A stretch of 64,000 nucleotides of DNA from Nymphaea colorata (lineage: Eukaryota > Streptophyta > Magnoliopsida > Nymphaeales > Nymphaeaceae), in the NCBI RefSeq assembly GCF_008831285.2, contig NC_045144.1, forward strand, positions 1,488,001 through 1,552,000, written 5' to 3'. Positions 24,331 through 35,600 of this stretch are shown here, piece by piece; within the stretch, counting starts at the first letter, position 1; each line of letters opens with the position of its first letter. A program made the position numbers and the translations under genes. The notes beneath the pieces are model-generated. The model searched no databases. It saw only the letters and a program-made list of their open reading frames with translations, and was not told where the DNA came from.

Positions 24331-26378
24331 AAGGGAGGTAGATACAGCCACCTCCTCTCCTTCCTCATTCAATTCCATCTGTATATAAACTCACCTTGTG
24401 AGTGAAGGTATGGGGACAAAAATTTGGGATTTCTCTAACACCTTCTTTTAGTTGCAGCCCAGAGAAGGAGCAGCCAAGTACAGCCAAAACCAGCAAAAGG
24501 AAGAATAAGATAAGAAGCTAAGGAGAAGAAGTCGTTCAAACCTTCTCCCTTTCTCTATTTCGCTCTTTCTCGTTTCCTAGCATAGGGGAGAGGCCTCGGA
24601 GTGAAATAACTACTCACCTTTAATTATTAAAAAAAGTTATCCGTTGTCATCAAACCCCAAGACTGCTGGACTCGATGTGTGTCAAACCCAAATTTATTAA
24701 AAAAAAGTAATCCATGGTAATCAAACTCCAAACCTTATAGGCTCGATGCGCATCAAACCCGAATGGTCAATTTCAAACTCATTTAGCACATCGCACCGAC
24801 AGTCATTTTGCAAATATGTCAAACTTAGAGGGTCATTGTCAATTTTCTCCTTACAATTCAAATAATTTGAGTGCGCTTCATCTGCATTTAAAAAAGAGTG
24901 GGGGTTGGGGGGAGGAGAGAGTGAGAGGGAGAGAGGGTTTGTCTACCTTCATCACATCTTTTTCATTCATCCCCCACGATATCAGAGATCCTCATGCGAG
25001 GAAGATGACGAGTAGCAGTATGTTTCCTTTCTGAATTCAATTTTCTTACTACCATTGTTTTCATTCAATTTGGTTGTGGCTATATTTCTCTCAAATAGAG
25101 GGAAACATTGCAGCATATTTGATGATTTATCAAGACAAGGATGATGAAAAGAAGGGTTCTCTAAGGAGAACTCTGGCCATTGATTTAGAGTAGTTTTACA
25201 CTGGTTCATACTTTCTTTCATTTTTGCTAGTTTGGTTGGTGTTTAAATTAGTGTTACTTGAGATTCTTATTGGGTGAGAGAGATAGAGAGAGAAAGAGAG
25301 GACCCTTGTTTAGCTCTCGAATTTGCTAAGCTAGCATACTTTAGTGGACCCTTGTTTAGGTCGTATTTCAGTTTTTGAAGTAGACAATGGAGCTATTGAA
25401 TCTGTTGCCTTAAACAACCATTTTTTTGTCGGCTTGTAGGTTATTTACATGTAAGGTATGTCCCACATCAAAGTTCAGCTGATTATGGAATTTTAACTTC
25501 CATTTCCTTTTTGTTTTTGGAGAAATGTAGAAGGAATTCGTTGTGGTTTATGGTTGTTAATTTACTTTAAGAGATTGCTTGCAAGGCAGAGCCAGAAATT
25601 TTTCATGAGAAGGGCCGAATTATAGTTTCTAAATTTTGACACATGCAATATCATTTTTCTAAATTTCTATATAGGACAATTATAATTTTCTAAAATATAT
25701 ATGTAAGTTTTTCTTAAAAAAGTTGAGGTAGGGCCAGGGCCCATGCGAGCCCCAGCCCCCGATTGCTTGCATTGCACTCATACAGTCATGTTTGAATGAG
25801 CTTGACCTCTAGTAATGTGGACGGGTGATATGACTAAGCTGGCTTATGCAGGGTGGAGATAGGGGTGGGCTAGCAGGGGCCAAGGCCCCCTTCAAGTCTA
25901 AAAAAAAAATTACATTAATTTTTAAAAAATTTCGTTCATGTTATATAAAAATTTGGAAAAATTATATTTTAACCCTTGTTAAAATTCAAAACTATAATTT
26001 GACCCATTAATAAAACATTTTTCGCTTGGCCATCCTAAAACATCTACATCTCTGCGGACATCGTCATATCGGCCATGAAGTTCACTCCTTTCCTCTAGGT
26101 AGTGTAGCTTTTGGTGTTCCCATCCACTTTTGCAACATTCTGAAGAGTTTGGTCCTCTCTTTCCTTAGAACCAACCTCATCATTCATTGTAGCTTCTACC
26201 ACATCCACCTTTGCTCTGGAATTTGCTAAGCTAGGGTACTTTTGTAAACCCTTGTTTAAGATTTTGGTGGTAAGGAACCCTCTTCATCTCTAGCTTTACT
26301 AAACTCAAATCCAAGCAAGGATTATGGCTTATCATTGGTTGATCTAGAGAACAAGCATCTAGCACTAAGGTTGACCAT
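24331..26378. other. Non-coding stretch, no gene recognised
   Basis: AT-rich sequence with a GA-rich patch at 24,900-24,945 and simple GAGA repeats near 25,276-25,300. The phrase 'aatttgctaagctag' recurs at 25,320 and 26,220, and a short 'ggcccatgcgagccccagccccc' tail near 25,735 resembles transposon ends. Short open frames lack homology. Confidence 0.45.
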
Positions 26379-26776
26379 AAGGTCGGTAATTCTAGCTTGT
26401 TCACATCTATTTTTGCTTACATCCATGGGAGGGTTTTATCTTCATTCTTATTAATAGCTAGGAATGATGTGCAGCTAGGGAAAGCTATGACCAAATGTAC
26501 ATTTTAATTTATGATGCATGCATCAATCGGTTTTTCTAAGGAAGAACCTAAGAATCAAGTTTTCAAAAGGGCCCCAAGGCCACGTCCCTTTCAAAATAGC
26601 TAGCCGAAACCATTTTAAATTCCCCACTATGAGAGGAATCTGGGTTGTGGTGGCAGCCACCTCAGTCTATTTTCTAAAATTTAAATCAATTTTAAATCCA
26701 ACTTGGCATGTATCTGGACCTATCTTATTCTATCAGATCAAAGAGGGGCAAATTCCTCAAGCCCTAGGCATGTTCT
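26379..26776 (+). repeat. Dispersed repeat of about 400 bp, copy 2
   Basis: Second copy of the unit at 23,933-24,330, in the same orientation about 2.45 kb away. It is followed directly by the duplicated 1.35-kb segment (copy B), whereas copy 1 is followed by a TATA-bearing stretch. Confidence 0.7.
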
Positions 26777-26844
26777 GATGTTGAAAAAAAAATGGCATGG
26801 GCCAGTTCTTAAGGACCATGAGACAATGAGATCTTCAATGACCA

Positions 26845-28195
26845 ATCCAATGCCTTATATAATAAGAAAATAACTTAAGGTGAACACAAAAAATCATGGT
26901 AACAAGAACTGCTAAACTTGCTGTTGACCCACAAAATGGTTGCAAATACTCGATTTTGGGTTTCTGAAGACCCAAAATGACTAACTCAGCAATAAACAGT
27001 TTCACATTAACAAGTCCTCGATGAAAGAGAAAGGACAATATAAAGTACTATAAACGTTCACTTGACAAAGTGAGGACATTAATTGGAACTTTTCGGAAGT
27101 TCATGAAATTTCTCTTCTACAAATTCCATACAATAGACAGTTGACTAACTTGACCACAATGTCTAATTATATTTGCCATCTGCCTTCGGCCATCATGAAT
27201 TTTGCATTCACAAACATCATTCACATAATGTGATCTTATTCTTCAAGAACCATATGATTTGTCCCAAAAGGCCAATGTGTTGCATGAATGTGTTTGCTAA
27301 TAGCACATTAAAGTTGGTTATATGAGTTATCACCAATATAAACTAATTCCCAAATAAAAATATTAACATGCATATGAAGGCAGGAACATAAACATAACTC
27401 CTTTATGAAAAATTTGTTTACAAGTACAAAACAACAGCTCATCTCCATCCATTCTTCCAAGGCCAATTTCCTTTTTAATTTCCACAACCCAGAAACCTCA
27501 TGCTCCAATGCATTCATAGCTACATATTGCAATGACTGGCATCAATAAAACTCAGCCAAGTCACCCATTTCGGTACTTAGTGCTCTCAAGAATATTACAA
27601 CCTCGACAAATGTTTTAAAAGATAGATGTGCACTTGTTTTGCAAAAAAGATATGTAAAGTATCGAAGTGATGCCTAGAAACTGAGAGATAACTCAAATAG
27701 TAAGCAAAAGAAAAGATAATAATCATCATCAAGTACGCCATTAACAGTGTTTCAATTACAGTCTTAAACCCATGTAAGTTTGCCAAGCATACCTGTGGTA
27801 CAATACCACCAACTAGGGCTCTAAGATTTTCACCAGCTTCACTTTAAAAAAATGCAAGCATAGCAGTCACTTTTAATTAAAAATTTAAAAATAACAAAAA
27901 TAAAGCATAAGAAGATGCATATTGTCTAGCAATAGAAACAAGCAAAAGAATTCAGTTCAATTAAAATGTTTTCCTACATTCCTGCAGTGGATGCCTAGTG
28001 CAAGGTAGGCGCCGTGCGCCATAGTATACGACTCCTGCGTATTTCATCAAAGTAAAACCTTAAGTGCAAAAGAATTCCAAGAACATGGGGAAAAAAACTT
28101 TTTCTAATTTCTTTAAAGGTGCACAAAAGAGAAATAAAAAGCTAAAAAGTATAAAAAATAGAAGTGATAAAGGATTACGAAACCATATTAATACC
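26845..28195 (-). repeat. Duplicated 1.4-kb segment, copy B
   Basis: Aligns along its whole length with 15,741-17,140 in the same orientation, from 'cttatataa' through 'cctacattcctgcagtgga' to 'aaaccatattaata'. The exon-like stretch of copy A (AAMLAFCFLTEAG) reads AMLAFF then a TAA here, and further substitutions affect the VVYYGAQLALSS exon. Both copies appear to be decaying. Copy B carries more damage. Confidence 0.65.
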
Positions 28196-28559
28196 CAAAA
28201 AAAAATTATTATGGCTTTAGAAAATACCAATGGCGCTGGTGAGACCTCGACTAGGACTGCACAAGCTTGCTGCCGAATACCGGATATCCCTTACCAAGAT
28301 CTCTTGGGGTAGGCACCGAGTAGGCTAAATAGAATTAGGCTATACAAAAACTCCCCTGCCAGACAACAACCCCAGCTAAATTTATCAAGTAGGACAGATG
28401 TACAAGTGGGCTTCCCGATACCCAAGTCACTCCTACTACAAATAATGCTAAGGGGCTCAAGGTTATTACAATTGCCAACGATACAAATGAGTACTCACCT
28501 CACTCAGCAAACATCCACCTACATCCAAACGATATATCCATCATCACACGCATGGCCTA

Positions 28560-29090
28560 AGGACACAAACCACATGCGTACACCCCTGGGTGGTCAAGTA
28601 GTACGGGAGTGTGTCGACGGCAAATGTGCCTAAGAGGACTCCCTGCTAGCTACAAGCCTCAAAGGCTGGCTCAAAAACAAGTGTACCCACCACGTGTCTA
28701 TAGGGGGACAAGAAGGCTGGACTAGCTAGTCCAGGGACACTACCAAGGATGAAAACCAGTCAATAATCCTTGGCATTCAGCAATCTATCTCGTCCCACGC
28801 AGCTCGTTCCCACGCTCGCTAGCAAGCTGCTGTCTCGGTTTCTCCTTAGCACAAAACAGGAATGCGCACGTCACTGCTATAGAGATGAACAACAACCAAA
28901 ACATGAAATTGGGAGAGAAATGCGTCACCGTGGAATGATTTGGCCCCTTGTATTTGATGTAAAGGGGGAGGCAGATGCCGGTCGGGTGCCAACGGTCACC
29001 CTTCTCCTCCAAAGTTCCCTGATCATTTCCCCAACCGATGCTTCTCAAATCTCAGCAACAGAGAACAACAAACAGATAACACGCAACTAG
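28560..29090. repeat. Repeat block X, copy 1
   Basis: Matches 49,917-50,405 with scattered differences, from 'aagaggactccctgctag' to 'tctcaaatctcagcaacaga'. Block Y follows it here, whereas in the other copy Y precedes it. The block contains 'tgtatttgatgtaaaggggg'. Overlapping frames on both strands have no known homology, and the block is probably part of a retrotransposon LTR or leader. Confidence 0.6.
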
Positions 29091-29106
29091 CCCGATCTAT
29101 GCTAGG

Positions 29107-29390
29107 CTTCTCAGATGGCTGGGCGCTGGTTGCCCGAGTGCGTGACTCGCTCATGGTCCTCTCGCTGGGCTCGCTGAATAACCTCTATGATTTTTCCCGG
29201 ATGCGCTAGGTGGCTTCTCGGCTATGGTAACCTCCCTAGAGAATACAGCGCCCAGGCGCTAGGTGGCTTCTCGGCTTCCAGGTGGCTTCTCGGCTTCTCG
29301 GCTGCTGTCTCAAGTGCTGCAATAGCGTCCTTGGAGATTTGTCCGTGTGCGCTGGCTGTTTCTCAGCCGCGATAACCTCCCTAGCTAAAG
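29107..29390. repeat. Repeat block Y, copy 1
   Basis: Matches 49,549-49,915, with 'gatggctgggcgctgg' at the start and 'cccggatgcgctagg' in the middle. The phrase 'gtggcttctcggct' recurs three times here (about 29,211, 29,261 and 29,283), a local tandem expansion not seen in the other copy. Confidence 0.55.
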
Positions 29391-29398
29391 AAGGCCTC

Positions 29399-29557
29399 TT
29401 GCGTCTACGGCCGCATGCGCTAGTCGTCCCTTGGCACTAGTCGTCTGTCCTCGGCTGTGCCCGTCCGCATCACCCTCTCCCATCTGCGCGTCACGCTCAG
29501 CAGCATGCGACTGCTGTGTGTCACCTGGCATTGGCAGTGGTCGTCCTCCTGCAGCCA
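29399..29557. repeat. 159-bp duplicated block, copy 1
   Basis: Identical except for a few bases to 30,759-30,917, from 'tgcgtctacggccgcatgcg' to 'gtcgtcctcctgcagc'. The two copies flank about 1.2 kb that includes a TIR-bearing insert. The high identity suggests recent duplication or gene conversion. Confidence 0.8.
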
Positions 29558-29966
29558 CTCTACGTGCTGCCGCCCCGAGATCGGCCCTCGCTCGGCTGAT
29601 TGCCATCCCTCCCTCGCCAAATTCGGCCAAGCACACGTCGTCCCTCTGTGGTCTCGGCACACCCTCACATAGCCTCTCTTGCTCAGTCGGCGATAGGGAA
29701 TTCGCCCAACCGGGCATAGCGTCCACAGACATTGGACATGGGTGGTATTCGACAGCAGCCTTGACAAGCCTCGGCTTGGTTCCAAGAAGACTTGTATGAG
29801 ATCTTCCCTTAGAACGAGCTTGTCCCCAAGGTTGACCTTGGCCTACCTTGTTCTCATTCTCACACTCGGCTGACCTACTTCGTCATTGAACCATAGTCCC
29901 GTGCTAACCATATGAGGAGAGACTTTTACTGTTTACATAGCCATCAGGACCCTTCAAATCATTGTC

Positions 29967-30758
29967 ACAAAAGACGTGGACGGGTATAATACGGCGAGGA
30001 AAAAAACGAGTATAATACGGCGAAGAAAAAAATCTTGGGAATAAAACGGAAAAAAGACGGTAAATTTTTAAAAAATAAATAAATAAATCCTAATAATTAT
30101 ATAAAAATAAAATAAATGAAAAATTAAAAAAACATTAGAAAATGGCTAGATAAGCAACAAAAAATTTTAGGTACACCTCTGAAACAATTTGCCAACTTAA
30201 AAATTTATGCCAACTTAAAAATCTAGATAAATAAAGTTAATAAACTCTTCCGCTCAACCTGAACAACAAATCCCAAGGAAGCTGAGGGGGGAAAGGGAAA
30301 AATAAGAAAGCAGAGGGGGGGTGAAAGGGAATAATAAAAAGGAAAAAAGAGAGATTTTATCGAGAGACTAAGGAAAGGATTGCGGGAAGTTAACCCTCAT
30401 TTTTCTTTTAAAAGACGTTTTTGCCATTAAAAGGAGCATTCAAGTTAAAAAAAACCAATTCTTTTACAAATATTATATGCGCGCCATCTTCAAAAAGACG
30501 TTTTTGCCATTAAAAGGAGCGTCTAAGTTAAAAAAAAACCAATTCTTTTACAAATATTACACACGTGCCATTTCTTTAAAAAACTCATTCTTTAAAAAAA
30601 CGTGGAAAACGCGTATAAAACGCGTTTAATACGCGTTTTATACGCGTCTTTTATTTTTTACCGTTTTTTAAAAAAAAAACGCGTTATATTCCCGTTTTAT
30701 ACGGGGATGTCGTTTTTAACGTTTAATACACGTTATTTTTAAAATAACGCCGTTTTTT
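29967..30758. mobile_element. Candidate TIR transposon or MITE rich in CGCGTATAAAACGCG palindromes
   Basis: The left edge reads CACAAAAGACG and the right edge reversed reads CACAAAAAACGGCG, a plausible terminal inverted repeat. Near the right end, CGCGTATAAAACGCG, CGCGTTTTATACGCG and CCCGTTTTATACGGGG form strong palindromes. A tandem duplication of about 86 bp ('gacgtttttgccattaaaag') fills 30,408-30,580. No coding frame was seen. No matching target duplication was found: the right end abuts the second copy of the 159-bp block, so the boundary is uncertain. Confidence 0.45.
30408..30580. repeat. Tandem duplication, about 86 bp x 2
   Basis: Both units contain 'gacgtttttgccattaaaag' and 'aaccaattcttttacaaata', with small differences between them. 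They lie inside the candidate TIR element. Confidence 0.75.
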
Positions 30759-30917
30759 GTGCGTCTACGGCCGCATGCGCTAGTCGTCCCTTGGCACTAG
30801 TCGTCTGTCCTCGGCTGTTCCCATCCGCATCACCCTCTCCCATCTGCGCGTCACGCTCAGCAGCATGCGACTGCTGTGTGTCACCTGGCATTGGTAGTGG
30901 TCGTCCTCCTGCAGCAG
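30759..30917. repeat. 159-bp duplicated block, copy 2
   Basis: Second copy of 29,399-29,557. It starts directly at the right end of the TIR-bearing insert and is followed by unrelated sequence (30,918 onward). Confidence 0.8.
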
Positions 30918-32610
30918 CCAAATTTCAGCTCATTTGGATGCAAGGTCAATCCGCAGCAATCGATTGAGTGAGGACTGGTCTGGGCGACTTCTGCTGACTG
31001 TTACACAGCCTGAACCTGCCAGCAACCACCGTCTGAGGCGTCACTTTGATCCACTCCGAATTTTCCTGTGTTGATCGGATGCCAGTGCTTTTGGTGGCGT
31101 TGGAAAGCTACGGGTCTTAAGAAAATTTAGGCACCATTTTCGTGATTTTTGGACTCCGGAACAGTGAGATACAGATTTTTGAAGCGACAAAGGTCCCTGA
31201 AGCCAGCTTCAGCCCGTTTTCTGATTCACCAGCCTTGCAAGGAGAATACGCGTTCGCCGGCGCTTCCGGCGACTGCCACACCCCATCTGCATCTTCTCCT
31301 GGGGTTTACTCGTGCATCTGGTGACATTTTCAAGCACTTTCCATTACTTGCTCGTACTCATGAACTGTCTTTGATTGTGCTTGTATTCTTTTATTGGACT
31401 GAGCTGTGCGGGCAAGGAGCTACCCTTCCTCGACAACCTGTTTCCGAGGACCACACACCGTAGCTGAGGAGGAGGTCCAGCTAGCACTTGACTGGCCTGG
31501 ACGTGGGAGAAGGAAGGGCGTTCGCTGGCGCCATTCCAGCGATTGCTTCCCCCTACACGACTGCACTTAGGGGTTTCTTTGTTCACGGTGACGTGCATCC
31601 CCTTCTCCCATTTTCTGTTGCTGTAAAACTTTTCGGTGACTACTCTTGCTCCCTTTGCTTGTCAAGGAGCTACACGCGGCTGCATTGCTTGGAGGCGCCA
31701 CCCATCGAAGGAGCGAGGCTGCTGAATACGGGGGTGCAGCACGGCTGCTGGTTTTAGCCCCCGTAGCCAGGTTCCTTTCGCCTCACCCTATAGTTGCGAG
31801 GGTGGTTGTATTTGCTTTCATCCCTGCCACCGGCACCCCTGACTTGGGCTCCTCTTTGTGCACCTTGCACGGGACACAGCCCGGCAGTGGGAGGATTTAC
31901 CCAAGGGCGCGAAGGGTGTGGTTTGTACGTTCTAGGCATGGATTGTTGAGTGAGATGGGAGAGATTTAAATCCATGTATCGAACGCATTTGTAATATTAA
32001 AGTCACCATACTCTTGAGAGTCCTTGTTGTGAGGTTGGGCTGGATCTTGTACTCCACCGGGCAAGCTAGGGCTTTGACATGCCGGGAAACACTTGTACTA
32101 GCCGTCCTTGTGAGGTAGGAGTAGCATCTCTGCATTTCCCGACAGTGGTCAGGCAGTGGACTTCGTCAGCCAGCCGTGACAGTGAGGGCGACGACCAGCT
32201 GGGCAGTTTTGGGCAGACGGCCACCAGGGCAGCGACAGCCGAGCAGCGCAGCGCCGCAGGCCGCGCGAGCGACGTCGGACGCCAGGGCGACGGTTATAGA
32301 AGGGAGACGACCAGGGATTAGCCGCAGGGCCGACGGACGACGCCAGACGAGTGGTGATAGTAGTGGACGACATCCAGCCGAGGCGCGGTAGGCAGGCCGC
32401 GAGACGCTCCCGGCCAGCGACAGCGGCGTGGGCGACGCGCGACGGTGACAGCGCGGACGGGCAGCAGGCCGACGTCCTGCCGAGTAGTGAGGTGTAGTCG
32501 GCCATTTCGGCCCGGCCACACGTGATAGGTGGGAGACGCTAGCCAAGAAGGGCAGCGTAGCTCGGGCGATTGGTCGGCCACAACGGGTAGCGAGCAGCCA
32601 TTCTCACGCG
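30918..32610. other. GC-rich non-coding stretch upstream of the gypsy gag
   Basis: No protein homology was recognised despite several overlapping open frames on both strands, which reflect high GC content. A 5' LTR is expected here, but nothing matching the LTR at 38,354-39,132 is visible. A phrase TTTCCCGACAGTGGTCAGG at 32,137-32,155 could be an LTR end followed by a poor primer-binding site. I cannot confirm it. Confidence 0.4.
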
Positions 32611-35600
32611 ATGGCTAAGGGCGCTAAAGATAAAGCGCCGATGGTTGCTGAGGACACCGAGGCGCATGAGGACGTGACGACCGTGGCGCGGCCGAGCGAC
32701 AGCCACGAGGAGAGACGTACTCCTCCCGAGCGGCCAACACCGACTTGAATGTGTTGAGATCTGAGTTGAGCCAGCAATTTGAGACATTTGGTATGATGTT
32801 CCAAGATAACATCAACCAAATGATGAGCCGATTTGGAGCCGATATGGGAGCAGCCCTACGGCAAGTGCGAGAGAGGGTTGATCACTTGGAGGCCACCAGC
32901 CAATGGGCTAGGGACGACCCTAACCCCCACGGAAGAGGCATGACGCGAGGCCATTACGAGTTCGGGGAGCCCTCCCATAGGGACCCGAACATTGGGCAAA
33001 GATGGCCTCACGTTCCATCCCGAGGCCAAGACCGTCAAGGAGACTATTCGCTAGGGTGGCTAGCCGAGAGCCGGGGGGGAGCCATCACTTGACTCCCCCC
33101 GACCCTAAAAGTTGGGCCAACACGGACACCCCCGCGGATAAAGAAGAGAGGGGACGGTCACCCGGCGCTAGGAGTAACGAGGCCTATCAAACCGGCGGCA
33201 TGCCGGCAAGAGCGTTCGAGAGGGGGGATTTCAGCCAGCGGGACCCCGGGCAGTTCGACCAGATGCCTTCCGAGCGACAGCCGCCGAGGTTGGGACAGCA
33301 TGCGGGCAGAGGGGCCTTTAGGGGACACGGCCAAACGCGGGCAGAGAGGTGGCGGCAGAATGTTAGGGCCTTCGACGAGCTTCCTCCTCGATTCGGACCG
33401 GGTGCTCCACCCGAGCCAATGCAGGATTACCCCGGAGAGTTTGCTGGACTTGATTCACCTCGGGAGGCTCCTCCTCACCACGGTCACCGATGCCAGCCAC
33501 TCTACGGGCGCGTCAACTTCAATCCCTTTATGGATGACCCGCGCGAAGAGCGGTTTCGCGCTATACCATGGATGCGTTTGGATTTTCCCAAGTTTGGTGG
33601 GCAAGACGCACAAGAGTGGACCTACAAGACCCACCAATATTTTATATGCCAGCAAGTGCCACGAGATCTATGGGTGTCAATAGCCGTATGCCACTTCGAA
33701 GGAGAGGCCATGAGGTGGTACAATTGGAACTATAGGGGTCTACCCGAGCCTCCTTGGGAAGAGTTGGTCCAAGAAGTCCTTGATCGCTTTGGAGAGTCCG
33801 CGTTTCATGACTACGAGATTGAGCTCAAGGCTTTATATCAAACGGGTTCCGTTAAGGACTACCAAGCCCGATTTGAAGATTTGTCTAGCATGGTGCACGC
33901 TTGGCCCGAGGGAGCCCTTATTTTGAGTTTTATTGGAGGCATTCGTGAGGACATCAAGCTGGAATTGATGACGGGCCGCCCTCAACGATTGAAAGAATGT
34001 TATAAGAAGGCGAATAAGATTGAGGAGAAGATCCGCCGGCTGGCCGCGTACCATCGGCCAGCCAGCCCGGGCACGCCTAGCCGAGGCCGGCCCTCGCTTT
34101 CACCTTCACGGCTACCCCAGCCGAGGCCTCGCACGCCCGAGCGCTATTCGCCGGCCAGCTCCCCGCGCAAGCCATTTACTCCACGGGTGAAAATTATCAC
34201 ACCGCAAGAGCGCGATGAGAGGATCAAACAGGGCATGTACTTCTATTGCCCTGAGAAGTATGTGAGAGGGCATAAGTGTCGGGCAAACATGATGTATCAC
34301 GTGCTAGAGGATGAGGAGACTGCCGACAGCCCTAGAGGGGACCCTCCACCCGAGCATGACGACGCCGACAAGGGAGAGCCCACCGACCGACAGGCCTTGG
34401 TTCCACAGGCATATTTCTCTATCTCTCGGCCCCCTACGCCTAATTCTATGAGGATCGAAGGGACAGTTGGAGGCGTGAGGGTGATGGTCCTTGTAGATAC
34501 CAGTGCGACGCACAACTTTATTAGTCGGCCGGTAGCTATATCTTCGAGTTGTAAGCTCAAGGCTTACCCTCCTTTTGAGGTAATGGTGGGGGACGGTGCC
34601 CGTATTCCTTGCCGTGAGGTGTGTGAAGACGTCAGTATCAGGATTCAGGACACGGACTTTCGGGTAGACCTTTTTGTCCTAGCTCAGTGTGGCACAGACA
34701 TCATTCTTGGGGTTCAGTCGATCAAGATGCTTGACGAGATCACATTCAACTTCAAGGAAATGACCTTGAAGTTTCCCCGTGCCGACGGGCAGCATGCCAC
34801 CTTGAGGGCTCTTGACGGACCGGTTCAGCCCAAGGAGGTCCTCCGAGCACTACAGGCCCAAGAGCCGGCCTACCTCCTTTTGTCTTGTGTGGACGAGCAG
34901 CCAGCCGTCCAAGGAGAGACGCCGCAGCCCGTTTCACTTCTTTTGGGGGAATTCACGGACGTCTTCCGAGAGCCCAAGGGGCTACCTCCGCCACGGGCTC
35001 ACGACCACTACATACAGCTTGTCCCCAGTACCACAGCGGTTTGTGTTCGGCCTTACCGGTACGCCCACGCTCAGAAGAGCGAGTTAGAGAAGCAGGTTCG
35101 AGACATGTTGCGAGAGGGACTCATCTGACCCTCTTCGAGTGCCTTCTCTTCTCCGGTGCTTCTAGTGAAGAAGCACGACGGATCTTGGCGGTTTTGCGTG
35201 GACTACCGAGCCCTCAACGAGGCCACGCTCAAGGACAAGCATCCTATACCCGTGATTGACGAGCTCTTGGACGAGCTCTCGGGTGCACGATACTTCTCGA
35301 AGATTGATCTACGGTCCGGTTACTTTCAGATTCGGATGGCGTCTGAGGATATTTCCAAGACGGCCTTCCGCACCCACGACGGACACTTCGAGTTTTTGGT
35401 GATGCCATTCGGCTTGACCAATGCACCAGCCACCTTCCAATAGTGCATGAACGACATTTTCAGAGCCCACCTTCGCAAAGGGGTCCTTGTTTTCTTCGAC
35501 GATGTCCTCATCTACAGCGCCACTCTTGAGGACCACACCAGACACCTTAGGACCGTGTTGGAGTTGCTCAGGGAGCACCAGTTGTATGCGAAGCAGACCA

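Noticed and set aside
29385-29799. Four overlapping frames of 70-120 codons on both strands
   Set aside because: They lie within a duplicated repeat block. None shows a known domain, and overlap on both strands points to composition rather than genes.
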